A DNA stretch of 11,549 nucleotides from an uncultured Clostridia bacterium (GTDB lineage Bacteria > Bacillota > Clostridia > Christensenellales > CAG-917): positions 1-11,549 of the forward strand of contig CAMWIB010000022.1 of the NCBI GenBank assembly GCA_947174215.1, written 5' to 3'. The position numbers and the translations under genes were made by a program. Below the pieces are notes generated by a model. The model worked only from the letters and a program-made list of their open reading frames with translations, ran no database searches and was not told the origin of the DNA. Numbering within the stretch: position 1 is the stretch's first letter; the number at the start of each line of letters is the position of its first letter. Of this stretch, positions 1 to 7,234 are shown piece by piece.

Positions 1-3000
1 CTTCTGCTCTTCCTCGACAATAGTGTTAGAATCTGTTATTGCTCTGACGTATCCGCAAGACTGGCAGGTATACGTATAAACTACCGCATACGACTTAGCG
101 CCGTTTTTAATTGTTTCTTCTACGCTCTCAGAGATGATGTATTGGTGATTCTCAAAATGGTTCTGCTCGTTTACGCATTTATGCAACGTATCGTTGTGAC
201 TTACGTAGCTGTGAGCAATCTTAGGTATAACGCTTCCCTCGTCAAAAACGTAATCGCAATTTGCGCACTTTATGACGCCCGTATTTCCTTCTGCGTAACA
301 GGTTGCAGGAATAGCTCCGATTGCATTTTCTTCATCTGCGATATGCGGAGTCTTTGCATTATAGAAGAGTTTTACGTCACCACAGGTAGCGCATACGTAA
401 GCGTCATAACCGACTTCACAGCAAGTTGATTCCAAAGATAAGCTATCGTCGTGAATATATCCGCTTCTTTCGTCGGTAAAGTTGCTACCGTGACCGCAAA
501 TTATATTGACGCTGTAAGTCGTTTTGAATCCGTTATAAGCGAATTCCAATTCAGACGTACCGAAGGTATCGATATCACCCGAAACCTTGACGTCGTTTTT
601 GTTGGACTCACTAAAATGAACGTATTCGGGATTGCCGACAGCGTAATTAAACCTCAACGTCATTCCTGCCACCGAGAAAGTGCCGCTGACGTATTCGTCT
701 TTCAGATTCAAGACGTCGATACTCGCAACTTTATTCACTCCGATAGTTATATCGATACCGCCCGTGGACAAAATGACAGTCGTATTATCTATAACGGCGA
801 AGAACAGCATATATACCTTCTCCGACATAGTTTCAGTCATCGATTCGTTCTTTGAGTCGAATCCGTATACCGCAAGAACGCTATACTCTACTTCTTTGCC
901 GTTGACTTTTATCTTCAAATCAGAGGCGTCAAATTCCTTACTTCCCGCCTCATAGCTGTTTTTATATCCATCCAAAACCTCAACGGTATAAAGCTTGCCG
1001 TCTGCGTTCCTTTCATCTTTGGAGAAGCTATTCAGAACATCTTGCTCTGTCTTTGCCTTAATACCATCAAGCTTATCGTCCGTATCCGATTCAAAATTCG
1101 TATCAGTATAACTTGCGACGTATTTATCCGTGCCTTTATAACAGTTCTTGTAATATTTACCCCAAAGTGAATCCTTCAATTCAAGTTCGTATTCACTTTC
1201 AAGGTTTTCCACATCGGAATAGACCTGTTCGATATTATCGGACTTAACGTTCTCGCCAAACGCCGCGGCTATACCGCCTGCATAAGCAGTGATGTAGGGA
1301 TTTACCGTGTTTTTAGGACTCAAACACGACGTCGCTTTTGCACTGATTGAAACAGTTTTTCTAACAACAGAAGATTCTAAATATCCATAATTATATCCGC
1401 ACAGTCCGCCTGCGTAAACGCTGTTTTTATTTTGTACGGTTGAATCACCGCCAAATTCGTGTGAAGATTCGGCAGTAATCTTACATTTTTCAACCGTGCA
1501 ATAACGGATAAAATAATTGTTCGTTCCTGCAACTCCACCCGTATACACGTTGATGCTTCTATTGTGAGTTTCATTATTGATAACAAACGATACGCCGTAT
1601 TTTGTTTCATCATCGCTTGATATATCGCAATACTGAATAACACCGCTATTCTCGCCCGCGATTATGCCCGCATAGAATGAGCTTACAGTTTTGGGTGCCT
1701 TGTTGACTTCCGCAGATACGTTTACGTTATGGAGTTTAAGATTAAGTACGAAACCGCCCACGCCTAATTTTCCGAATAAGCCCGAATGCGTGCTTCCTGA
1801 AACGTTCAGATTCTTTACGGAGAAACCGTTACCGTTCAACAAGCCCGTAAACTCGTAATACTTGCCCACGGATTCGCTATATCCTATCGGCGAAATGGTT
1901 GAGCCGCCGAAATCGATATCTCTAAGCAATTGATAATAATCGCCCAAGCCGTCGTTTATCAACTTAAACTGCTTGGCACTACCCACAAGATACGGGTCAT
2001 CTGCCGTACCCGTACCGCCGACGAATTTTCCGTTCGCGTCAACGGTAAAATCTATACCGCATATTTTCTCTCCCTTGTAATATAAGCTTGAGCTTATGGT
2101 TGAAGTATGGTCATCAACAACGAAAACGCCGTCTGCCTTCATCGAAGAATTCAGCGTGTACGTATAATCGTTTCTGTCTAAACCGAACATCGGGCATATA
2201 TAATCCAAAGACGAATCCAAGTAAATCGTCTGCTTATTCAAGACGTTACCAAACTGACCGTTGCCGACGTCAACAAGCTGATACACGTCGCCGCTCATCT
2301 CTTCAACGGTATACGTGCCATCCAGATTCAGAATGTAAGCCAAATCTTTTGCGATTCGCTCCAAAAGTTCAGCTTCACGCAATTCTATCTGGGTATACAT
2401 ACTGTCTATGCCGTCCGCGCCTGCAATATCCGCCAGCATAACTTTTTTGCCAGAATTCAAAGTGTAATAATCATTACCCGCCAAACTCATCTGCACGAAT
2501 TGATAGTCGTTACAGTTCAAAATAAGTCTGTCTGCCATGAGTTCGGTATAGTACAAATCGTACGCAAACTGAACCGCCGCAAACTCGGCAGTTATGCCGT
2601 TTTCGTCCACGAGGTCGGGACGAGAGGAAACGACGTCGTAGTAATACTGCATAATGGATTTGCCGTTTTTATCTCCGACTAAATAATCGTAATAAGCGTC
2701 CCTATTGTCCATCAATGCGGTATACAGTTCGTCATAATAGTATTTGACAATTTCATCAGAAGAGCCGTTGACAAGATGTTGCTTCAACAAACCAAAGTAT
2801 GCGGTGTTTGCCTTGCTGTTGTTCGTCGTTGCTCCGTAAATGTAGTTTCTGAATTGGTTATAGCTGAAATTGCCCTCGCCGCCGAGCATAAAGGTTCTCA
2901 GATACTGCTTGGCGTCAGCGTCGTCCAATGCAGTGGACATTGCCGCAATAATCTTGTTGGTAGATTCGTTTATTTGGTTTGAAAGACCGCTTACCTGTGC

Positions 3001-3648
3001 CTCTATCTCTGCTAAGTGCAGTTTGATATCGTCAAATTGCTGATTCAACCTGTCTTCTACCTGTGCTATTTCAGACGTTGCGGACTCGCCACGAAGTATC
3101 ATCTTCACAATCGTTTCAAGAAGCTGTACCGCCGAGCCTGCCACTTGGAAAAACGGATTTCCCATTGCAGTACCTATTGTGGAAAGTGTGGTATTTATAA
3201 GCGATACCATCGTATCCATAAAAGCTGCCGTATTAAAATCCCCACCGTCTGCGACCGTATCGAATATATTATAGAGAGATGGCAGTTCCTTATTTAAGCC
3301 GCTAATAGCCGTACACGCGGCAGCTGCATATCTTTGTTCTTTCTGTATCTGCTCTTGTGATTTCTCAGGTTTCTTATTCGAATTCGCGGGGTCATTTTTC
3401 CCGCCCTGATTGGTAGCATTTGGGTCGTTCTGCCCTCCTTGGTTTTGGTCATTGGGGTCTTTCTGAACGTTTTGATTTGGGTCTATTGTCAAAAGCTGGG
3501 GAACGTCTAATTGGGCGTTCTTTGAAACAGTTTCCGCATAGGATACCGTACCCGTGTTAGCGCTAAACAAGGCAACCGAACCCAAAGATACCACCAAGAA
3601 GCAAATCAACAACAATAATGCAATCTTATTTATAAGTTTATTCTTCAT
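1..3648 (-). CDS. Giant secreted modular surface protein, C-terminus beyond window (partial)
   Basis: I read this frame codon by codon from the ATG at 3648 to base 1. There is no stop in 1216 codons, so the gene runs off the window. A Gram-positive signal peptide fills residues 1-38, with hydrophobic core about 8-30 and likely cleavage after Ser-Tyr-Ala 38. Next come an Asn/Gln/Asp/Pro/Gly-rich linker (57-91), a helical stretch with a probable coiled coil (about 185-240) and a Tyr-rich helical region to about 440. A 'GGTGTADDPYLV' entry motif at 543 opens a GLUG-like repeat region (about 543-800). Two Ig-like beta domains follow (about 880-1050), then CxxC zinc-ribbon-like modules (1051-1216). 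GGGAG lies 8-9 nt before the ATG, and the upstream gene ends 14 nt away, so the two are probably co-transcribed. Function is unknown. An adhesin or cell-surface binding role is inference from the architecture. Any wall-sorting signal lies outside the window. Confidence 0.9.
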   Translation of the reverse strand, partial: MKNKLINKIALLLLICFLVVSLGSVALFSANTGTVSYAETVSKNAQLDVPQLLTIDPNQNVQKDPNDQNQGGQNDPNATNQGGKNDPANSNKKPEKSQEQIQKEQRYAAAACTAISGLNKELPSLYNIFDTVADGGDFNTAAFMDTMVSLINTTLSTIGTAMGNPFFQVAGSAVQLLETIVKMILRGESATSEIAQVEDRLNQQFDDIKLHLAEIEAQVSGLSNQINESTNKIIAAMSTALDDADAKQYLRTFMLGGEGNFSYNQFRNYIYGATTNNSKANTAYFGLLKQHLVNGSSDEIVKYYYDELYTALMDNRDAYYDYLVGDKNGKSIMQYYYDVVSSRPDLVDENGITAEFAAVQFAYDLYYTELMADRLILNCNDYQFVQMSLAGNDYYTLNSGKKVMLADIAGADGIDSMYTQIELREAELLERIAKDLAYILNLDGTYTVEEMSGDVYQLVDVGNGQFGNVLNKQTIYLDSSLDYICPMFGLDRNDYTYTLNSSMKADGVFVVDDHTSTISSSLYYKGEKICGIDFTVDANGKFVGGTGTADDPYLVGSAKQFKLINDGLGDYYQLLRDIDFGGSTISPIGYSESVGKYYEFTGLLNGNGFSVKNLNVSGSTHSGLFGKLGVGGFVLNLKLHNVNVSAEVNKAPKTVSSFYAGIIAGENSGVIQYCDISSDDETKYGVSFVINNETHNRSINVYTGGVAGTNNYFIRYCTVEKCKITAESSHEFGGDSTVQNKNSVYAGGLCGYNYGYLESSVVRKTVSISAKATSCLSPKNTVNPYITAYAGGIAAAFGENVKSDNIEQVYSDVENLESEYELELKDSLWGKYYKNCYKGTDKYVASYTDTNFESDTDDKLDGIKAKTEQDVLNSFSKDERNADGKLYTVEVLDGYKNSYEAGSKEFDASDLKIKVNGKEVEYSVLAVYGFDSKNESMTETMSEKVYMLFFAVIDNTTVILSTGGIDITIGVNKVASIDVLNLKDEYVSGTFSVAGMTLRFNYAVGNPEYVHFSESNKNDVKVSGDIDTFGTSELEFAYNGFKTTYSVNIICGHGSNFTDERSGYIHDDSLSLESTCCEVGYDAYVCATCGDVKLFYNAKTPHIADEENAIGAIPATCYAEGNTGVIKCANCDYVFDEGSVIPKIAHSYVSHNDTLHKCVNEQNHFENHQYIISESVEETIKNGAKSYAVVYTYTCQSCGYVRAITDSNTIVEEEQK
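1243..1785 (-). repeat. GLUG-like protein repeats with 43-residue period
   Basis: Within the giant secreted protein the motif Y-(A/T)-G-(G/I)-(I/V/L)-x-(A/G/C) recurs with its Ala/Thr-Gly pair at residues 660, 703, 746 and 790, a spacing of 43, 43 and 44. The first three copies continue as G-x-N-x-x-x-(I/L). A looser unit (SGLFGKLGVGG) precedes them at 622. This resembles the GLUG motif of surface proteins and a repeated beta-strand or beta-helix fold. The spacing is read directly; the fold is inference. Confidence 0.6.
3376..3480 (-). repeat. Low-complexity Asn/Gln/Asp/Pro/Gly linker coding repeat
   Basis: Residues 57-91 of the giant secreted protein are almost entirely N, Q, D, P, G and K. 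The short units 'DPN', 'QNQGG' and 'NQGGKNDP' recur imperfectly. It sits just after the signal peptide, where flexible spacers are usual in surface proteins. Such sequence is prone to slippage, so length may vary between strains (inference). Confidence 0.7.
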
Positions 3649-3662
3649 ATTTATATTCTCCC

Positions 3663-5132
3663 TTATTCAACGACGCGGTAAATAATCACAGGCGTTATTT
3701 TCTGGAAATCCTTATCATCCGAGCTTACAATCAATACGGTACTGTTCTCTACTTCGAAGGTATCGCCGCTCAACCTTGCTCCGCCGTCAAGATTTATGAT
3801 AAAAGACAATACGTTTGTATAAGTGAACGACTTTCCGTTTGCGTCAACCCATGCAAATGTAAACTGCTTTGTATTATTATTGATTACAAGCTGATTTCCG
3901 CCGTTGCCGTTGTCTTCCACCCACAACGGACTCGCCGAGTTTACAGTTGCACTTTCAATAGACATACTGCCAACCTCGGGTTTATAATCTATGGACAAGT
4001 TTATCGCATACATTTTGAGATTTGACGGCAAACAAATAGTCAGCGTAGCAATATCGTCACCGTTGCCGTTTTTACCAAACTTAACGGCAATTACCGGCAA
4101 ATTATACTCGCTGTCATAGATTGCCGTAATAACGGTGTTATCCGTAATATTTGCAAAGGACTTATCCCATTTCGTGAAGCTGTAAGCTTTCATATTTTCC
4201 CAATCTACGTAACAATCAGGACAAGTCGGTGCAAAAGCTGAAAAACCGTACTCTACCGTCTGAGCATCAACGGTTTTCTCTTCCGCTTTATCTCCACTGT
4301 AATCAATATAAGTGTAAGGGATAACCGCTCCGTCTGGCATTACAAACTTGACGTCAAACGCTTTACGGCGATAAAGCGCAGTAATAACCGTATCTGCCTC
4401 AATTTCTTTTTGCAAATCGAAACTCCAACCTATAAAATCATAACCTGCTCTATCAGGTGAAGCGGAGGTTTGCGCTTTACTTCCATTTTCTACACTAACT
4501 TTATCAAGAACCGTTCCGTTAAAATCTACGAAAGTAACCGTATGTATCTTTACGTACTGTGCCTTGACCGTTAAATTCTTCAAAACTGCGGTAAACGACG
4601 TATCCCAGCCTATAAATTTATAACCGATTCTTGTCGGCTCTTCCGGGGCAATTGCGTCACCGTACGGCTTGACCTCCTGCGAATCGATAATCTCATTGTT
4701 GTAATCTACAAACTCTACCGTATATACGTTGCTTAATGCCGTTCCTTCCGCTACCTTGGTGTCTGTTACATCGCATCTATCGCATTTCGCGGTTTTCGTT
4801 CCGTCCTGCTCAAAAGTAGCGTCACCGTTATATACATAGTTGGATTCCGTAAAACTATGTCCTAACGCTTCGCCATACTCAAACGTTTCAGAATTTTTCT
4901 TTCCGCACGAACATGAATAATAGTAAATAGCTCTTTGAGTACAGGTTGCATCTGATACCAAATATTCTTCGGATACAACTTGTTTATCAAATTTATGCTT
5001 ATGCTTGGTTTGTGTCACGCTGACAGCCACGATAACGGCAATCAATATCAAGCATAACAAAACTGATAAAACAATAATCAGTACGCGTTTTTGCTTTTGC
5101 GCGTCTTTCTCTTGCACATTTTGCTTTTGCAC
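3663..5132 (-). CDS. Membrane-anchored surface protein with CxxC modules, InlB-like repeats and cohesin-like C-terminus
   Basis: Starting at the GTG at 5132, the protein has 489 residues. A short cytoplasmic, charged N-terminus (MQKQNVQEKDAQKQKR) precedes one membrane segment at about 17-39, with no lipobox and no LPXTG, so the bulk should lie outside as a type II anchored protein. Residues 44-125 hold two CxxC-type modules: C64 with C74/C76, then H92 and C117/C120. Three InlB-like (Listeria-Bacteroides, Flg_new) repeats span about 137-340, each ending in a GW or KW strand and an 'A-x-Y' edge. The final 145 residues ('IAVKFGKNGNGDD...', 'INLSIDYKP', 'VLSFIINLDGG') resemble a cohesin-like beta sandwich. 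That last call is tentative. GGAG lies 7 nt before the GTG, inside the coding sequence implied by the upstream ATG at 5177, which has no ribosome site. The giant secreted protein follows after 14 nt. Function is unknown; surface attachment or scaffold is inference. Confidence 0.8.
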   Translation of the reverse strand: MQKQNVQEKDAQKQKRVLIIVLSVLLCLILIAVIVAVSVTQTKHKHKFDKQVVSEEYLVSDATCTQRAIYYYSCSCGKKNSETFEYGEALGHSFTESNYVYNGDATFEQDGTKTAKCDRCDVTDTKVAEGTALSNVYTVEFVDYNNEIIDSQEVKPYGDAIAPEEPTRIGYKFIGWDTSFTAVLKNLTVKAQYVKIHTVTFVDFNGTVLDKVSVENGSKAQTSASPDRAGYDFIGWSFDLQKEIEADTVITALYRRKAFDVKFVMPDGAVIPYTYIDYSGDKAEEKTVDAQTVEYGFSAFAPTCPDCYVDWENMKAYSFTKWDKSFANITDNTVITAIYDSEYNLPVIAVKFGKNGNGDDIATLTICLPSNLKMYAINLSIDYKPEVGSMSIESATVNSASPLWVEDNGNGGNQLVINNNTKQFTFAWVDANGKSFTYTNVLSFIINLDGGARLSGDTFEVENSTVLIVSSDDKDFQKITPVIIYRVVE

Positions 5133-5139
5133 AACTAAT

Positions 5140-5143
5140 CTCC
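5140..5143 (-). promoter_or_regulatory. Ribosome binding site that decides the GTG start
   Basis: GGAG on the minus strand is followed by 7 nt (ATTAGTT) and then GTG at 5132. The in-frame ATG at 5177 has AGGG directly touching it, too close to serve, and lies only about 8 nt after the predicted transcription start. The GTG is therefore the better start. Confidence 0.65.
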
Positions 5144-5178
5144 ACAGTATAGGGCAAAAATTTGTCTTTTTTGACATC

Positions 5179-5209
5179 CCTATACATTTTGTATTATATC
5201 CTATACATT
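5179..5209. repeat. 10-bp direct repeat flanking the -10 box
   Basis: CCTATACATT occurs at 5179-5188 and again at 5200-5209, 21 bp apart (two helical turns), with the -10 box TATAAT between the copies. One copy lies in the promoter spacer and the other at the predicted transcription start. Same-face tandem sites in this position suit a repressor operator. No regulator is identified. Confidence 0.5.
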
Positions 5210-5223
5210 CGTGTACAGGTCAA
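5193..5223 (-). promoter_or_regulatory. Promoter of the surface-protein operon
   Basis: On the minus strand TTGACC (5223-5218) is followed by 19 nt and then a perfect TATAAT (5198-5193). Transcription should begin near 5186, giving an untranslated leader of about 54 nt to the GTG at 5132. The 19-nt spacer is longer than the ideal 17, so an activator or weak activity is plausible. Confidence 0.55.
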
Positions 5224-5357
5224 TAGCAAAATGAAATAAAGTACCGAAAAACCAAAACTTTACAGCAAAAATCACAGCCCATATATCCTATTCAGTAAAA
5301 TAGACCTAATAAAACAGGAAATATACGTTTAGAATAGCGAAATCAATGATGAAAATT
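5224..5357. other. Gene-free spacer between terminator and surface-operon promoter
   Basis: This AT-rich spacer lies upstream of the surface-operon promoter. I see no coding sequence, no convincing hairpin and no further promoter in it. The neighbouring spacer 5390-5482, after the hndD stop, is likewise empty apart from short weak inverted repeats. Confidence 0.5.
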
Positions 5358-5389
5358 AAAAACAGCGACGTTATTTCGTCGCTGTTTTT
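5358..5389 (-). terminator. Bidirectional rho-independent terminator after the hydrogenase operon
   Basis: AACAGCGACG (5361-5370) pairs perfectly with CGTCGCTGTT (5377-5386) around the 6-nt loop TTATTT. An A-run and a T-run extend the pairing to 5358-5389. Both strands have a T tract after the stem, so it can stop transcription either way. The relevant use is minus-strand transcription leaving hndD about 95 nt upstream. Confidence 0.85.
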
Positions 5390-5482
5390 TGCATACGTGA
5401 AGGCTTACTTTTCGTGATTACATCACTCTTGTAATACCCTATTTTGTCCTATTTACTAATTCAATCACTTTGAAGTAATTTA

Positions 5483-7222
5483 TTAGTATTTTTGACGGGG
5501 AACGTACTTGGTGTGCAAAATCTCATGTGCCTTATGGCTGTTCGGCTCACCGAGGAATTCCTTATAGAGCTGTTGAACCGCGGGGTTCTCGTGAGATTTA
5601 CGCATCTTCATCGCCGCATCCTGTGCATAGATGGACTTTGCACGCTCTGCCTTGATGTCCTTGTTGTTGCGGACGAATGCACTCTTTATCGGCTGACCGC
5701 CACCGTTTACGCAACCGCCGGGGCAGGACATAATCTCGATGAAATCATACTGTGACTTGCCCGCTCTTACGTCTTCCATAATCTTTCTTGCGTTTGCAAG
5801 ACCGGACGCTACGCACACTCTTACCTTCTTGCCTGCGAGGTCGTACTCAGCTTCCTTTATGCCCTCTGTGCCACGAACTTCGTTGAAGTCAAGCGACGGA
5901 GCTTCCTTGCCGACGACAATCTCGTACAACGTACGGAGAGCCGCTTCCATAACGCCGCCCGTTGCACCGAAGATAAGGCCTGCGCCAGTGAAGATACCGA
6001 GAGGATTGTCAAACTGTTCGTCTGGAAGTTCATCAAAGATGATACCCGCGCGCTTGATGAGCTTTGCAAGCTCTCTCGTCGTGAGTGCGAAGTCAATATC
6101 GGGAACGCCTGCGGCATTCTGATTGCCTCTGCCTTTTTCAAACTTCTTAGCCGTACAAGGCATGATTGATACGACAACCATATCCTTGGGGTCCATACCG
6201 AGCTTCTCTGCATAGTACGTCTTGCAGACTGCACCGAACATCTGTTGCGGAGATTTGCAGGAAGACAAATGGTCAAGCTGGTCGGGGAAGTTATGCTCGC
6301 AGAACTTAATCCAAGCAGGTGAACAGCTCGTAATCATCGGAAGCGTTCCGCCATTCTTGACTCTGTTGAGGAACTCCGTACCCTCTTCCATAATCGTGAG
6401 GTCTGCACCGAAGTTTACGTCGAACACGTCGTCAAAGCCGAGTCTGCGCATAGCGGCAACCATCTTGCCCTCTACGTTCGTGCCGATTGGCATACCGAAC
6501 TCTTCGCCCAAGCCTACGCGGACGGACGGAGCGGCGGCAACGATAACGCGCTTGCTCGGGTCGTTGATTGCGTTCAGAACGTCGTCAATCTCTTCCATTT
6601 CGCTGAGTGCGCCCGTCGGGCAAGCAACGATACATTGACCGCAACCTACGCAAGCGGTTTCTGCAAGGGGCTTTTCGAATGCGCAAGCGATGTGCGTATC
6701 GAAGCCTCTGCCGTTTGCGCCGATGACTGCAACGGACTGATACTCTTTACATACAGCCGAGCAACGGCGGCAAAGCACGCACTTGCTGTTGTCGCGGATG
6801 AGGTAAGGAGTGCTTTCATCCTTTGAAGCATCGGACTTAACGCCCTCGTACTTCGTTGCGTCGCAACCAAGGTCGGAGGACAAGGTCTGCAATTCGCAGT
6901 TGTTGTTTCTTACACAGCTAAGGCAAGCCTTATTGTGGTTGGAGAGCAAAAGCTCTACCGTTGCCTTTCTTGACGCTCTTACGTTGGGAGTGTTTGTAAA
7001 CACTTCCATACCCTCGTTTACGGGATATACGCAGGCGGCGACAAGGCTTCTTGCGCCCTTAACTTCGCATACGCATACGCGGCAAGCGCCGATTTCGTTT
7101 ACGCCTTTGAGATAGCAGAGAGTGGGAATTTTGATTCCGGCAAGCTTAGCCGCTTCCAAAATGGTCTTTCCCTCTTCAACCTGCACGGGAATATTGTTTA
7201 TCTTTACGTTTACCAATGCCAT
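5483..7222 (-). CDS. hndD: NAD(P)-coupled [FeFe] hydrogenase catalytic subunit (HndD/HydA type)
   Basis: This 579-residue subunit carries the H-cluster, where protons and electrons form H2 (or the reverse), in the cytoplasm. An N-terminal [2Fe-2S] domain has C36, C47, C50 and C64. A His-Cys [4Fe-4S] site follows (H96, C100, C103, C109). Two ferredoxin-type clusters come next (C148/151/154/158 and C191/194/197/201). The catalytic core runs from about 225. Its L1 motif reads TSCSPAW (298-304), L2 is MPCTAKKFE (354-362) and L3 contains C500 and C504 in MSCPGGCVNGGGQP. The C-terminal tail (LGEP, KAHEILHTKYV) is the classic small-subunit ending. Length and domain order match the NAD(P)-coupled multimeric class, not the simple ferredoxin enzymes. 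The L1 serine 301 is unusual and discussed in findings. AGAGGTG lies before the ATG, and the hndC stop is 12 nt upstream. It is the last gene of the operon, with a terminator following. Confidence 0.96.
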   Translation of the reverse strand: MALVNVKINNIPVQVEEGKTILEAAKLAGIKIPTLCYLKGVNEIGACRVCVCEVKGARSLVAACVYPVNEGMEVFTNTPNVRASRKATVELLLSNHNKACLSCVRNNNCELQTLSSDLGCDATKYEGVKSDASKDESTPYLIRDNSKCVLCRRCSAVCKEYQSVAVIGANGRGFDTHIACAFEKPLAETACVGCGQCIVACPTGALSEMEEIDDVLNAINDPSKRVIVAAAPSVRVGLGEEFGMPIGTNVEGKMVAAMRRLGFDDVFDVNFGADLTIMEEGTEFLNRVKNGGTLPMITSCSPAWIKFCEHNFPDQLDHLSSCKSPQQMFGAVCKTYYAEKLGMDPKDMVVVSIMPCTAKKFEKGRGNQNAAGVPDIDFALTTRELAKLIKRAGIIFDELPDEQFDNPLGIFTGAGLIFGATGGVMEAALRTLYEIVVGKEAPSLDFNEVRGTEGIKEAEYDLAGKKVRVCVASGLANARKIMEDVRAGKSQYDFIEIMSCPGGCVNGGGQPIKSAFVRNNKDIKAERAKSIYAQDAAMKMRKSHENPAVQQLYKEFLGEPNSHKAHEILHTKYVPRQKY

Positions 7223-7234
7223 AGTACACCTCTA

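Noticed and set aside
142..955. Overlapping plus-strand frames at the left end.
   Set aside because: The minus-strand frame through this region is open, compositionally protein-like and continuous with the giant surface protein, so the plus frames are shadows.
4999..5187. Alternative 62-codon frame starting at an ATG at 5187.
   Set aside because: It overlaps the surface-protein gene in another frame, starts at the predicted transcription start without a ribosome site, and has no family features.
5739..7115. Several plus- and minus-strand alternative frames of 60-140 codons inside hndD.
   Set aside because: They are alternative-frame readings of a well-identified hydrogenase gene and show no domain or ribosome site.
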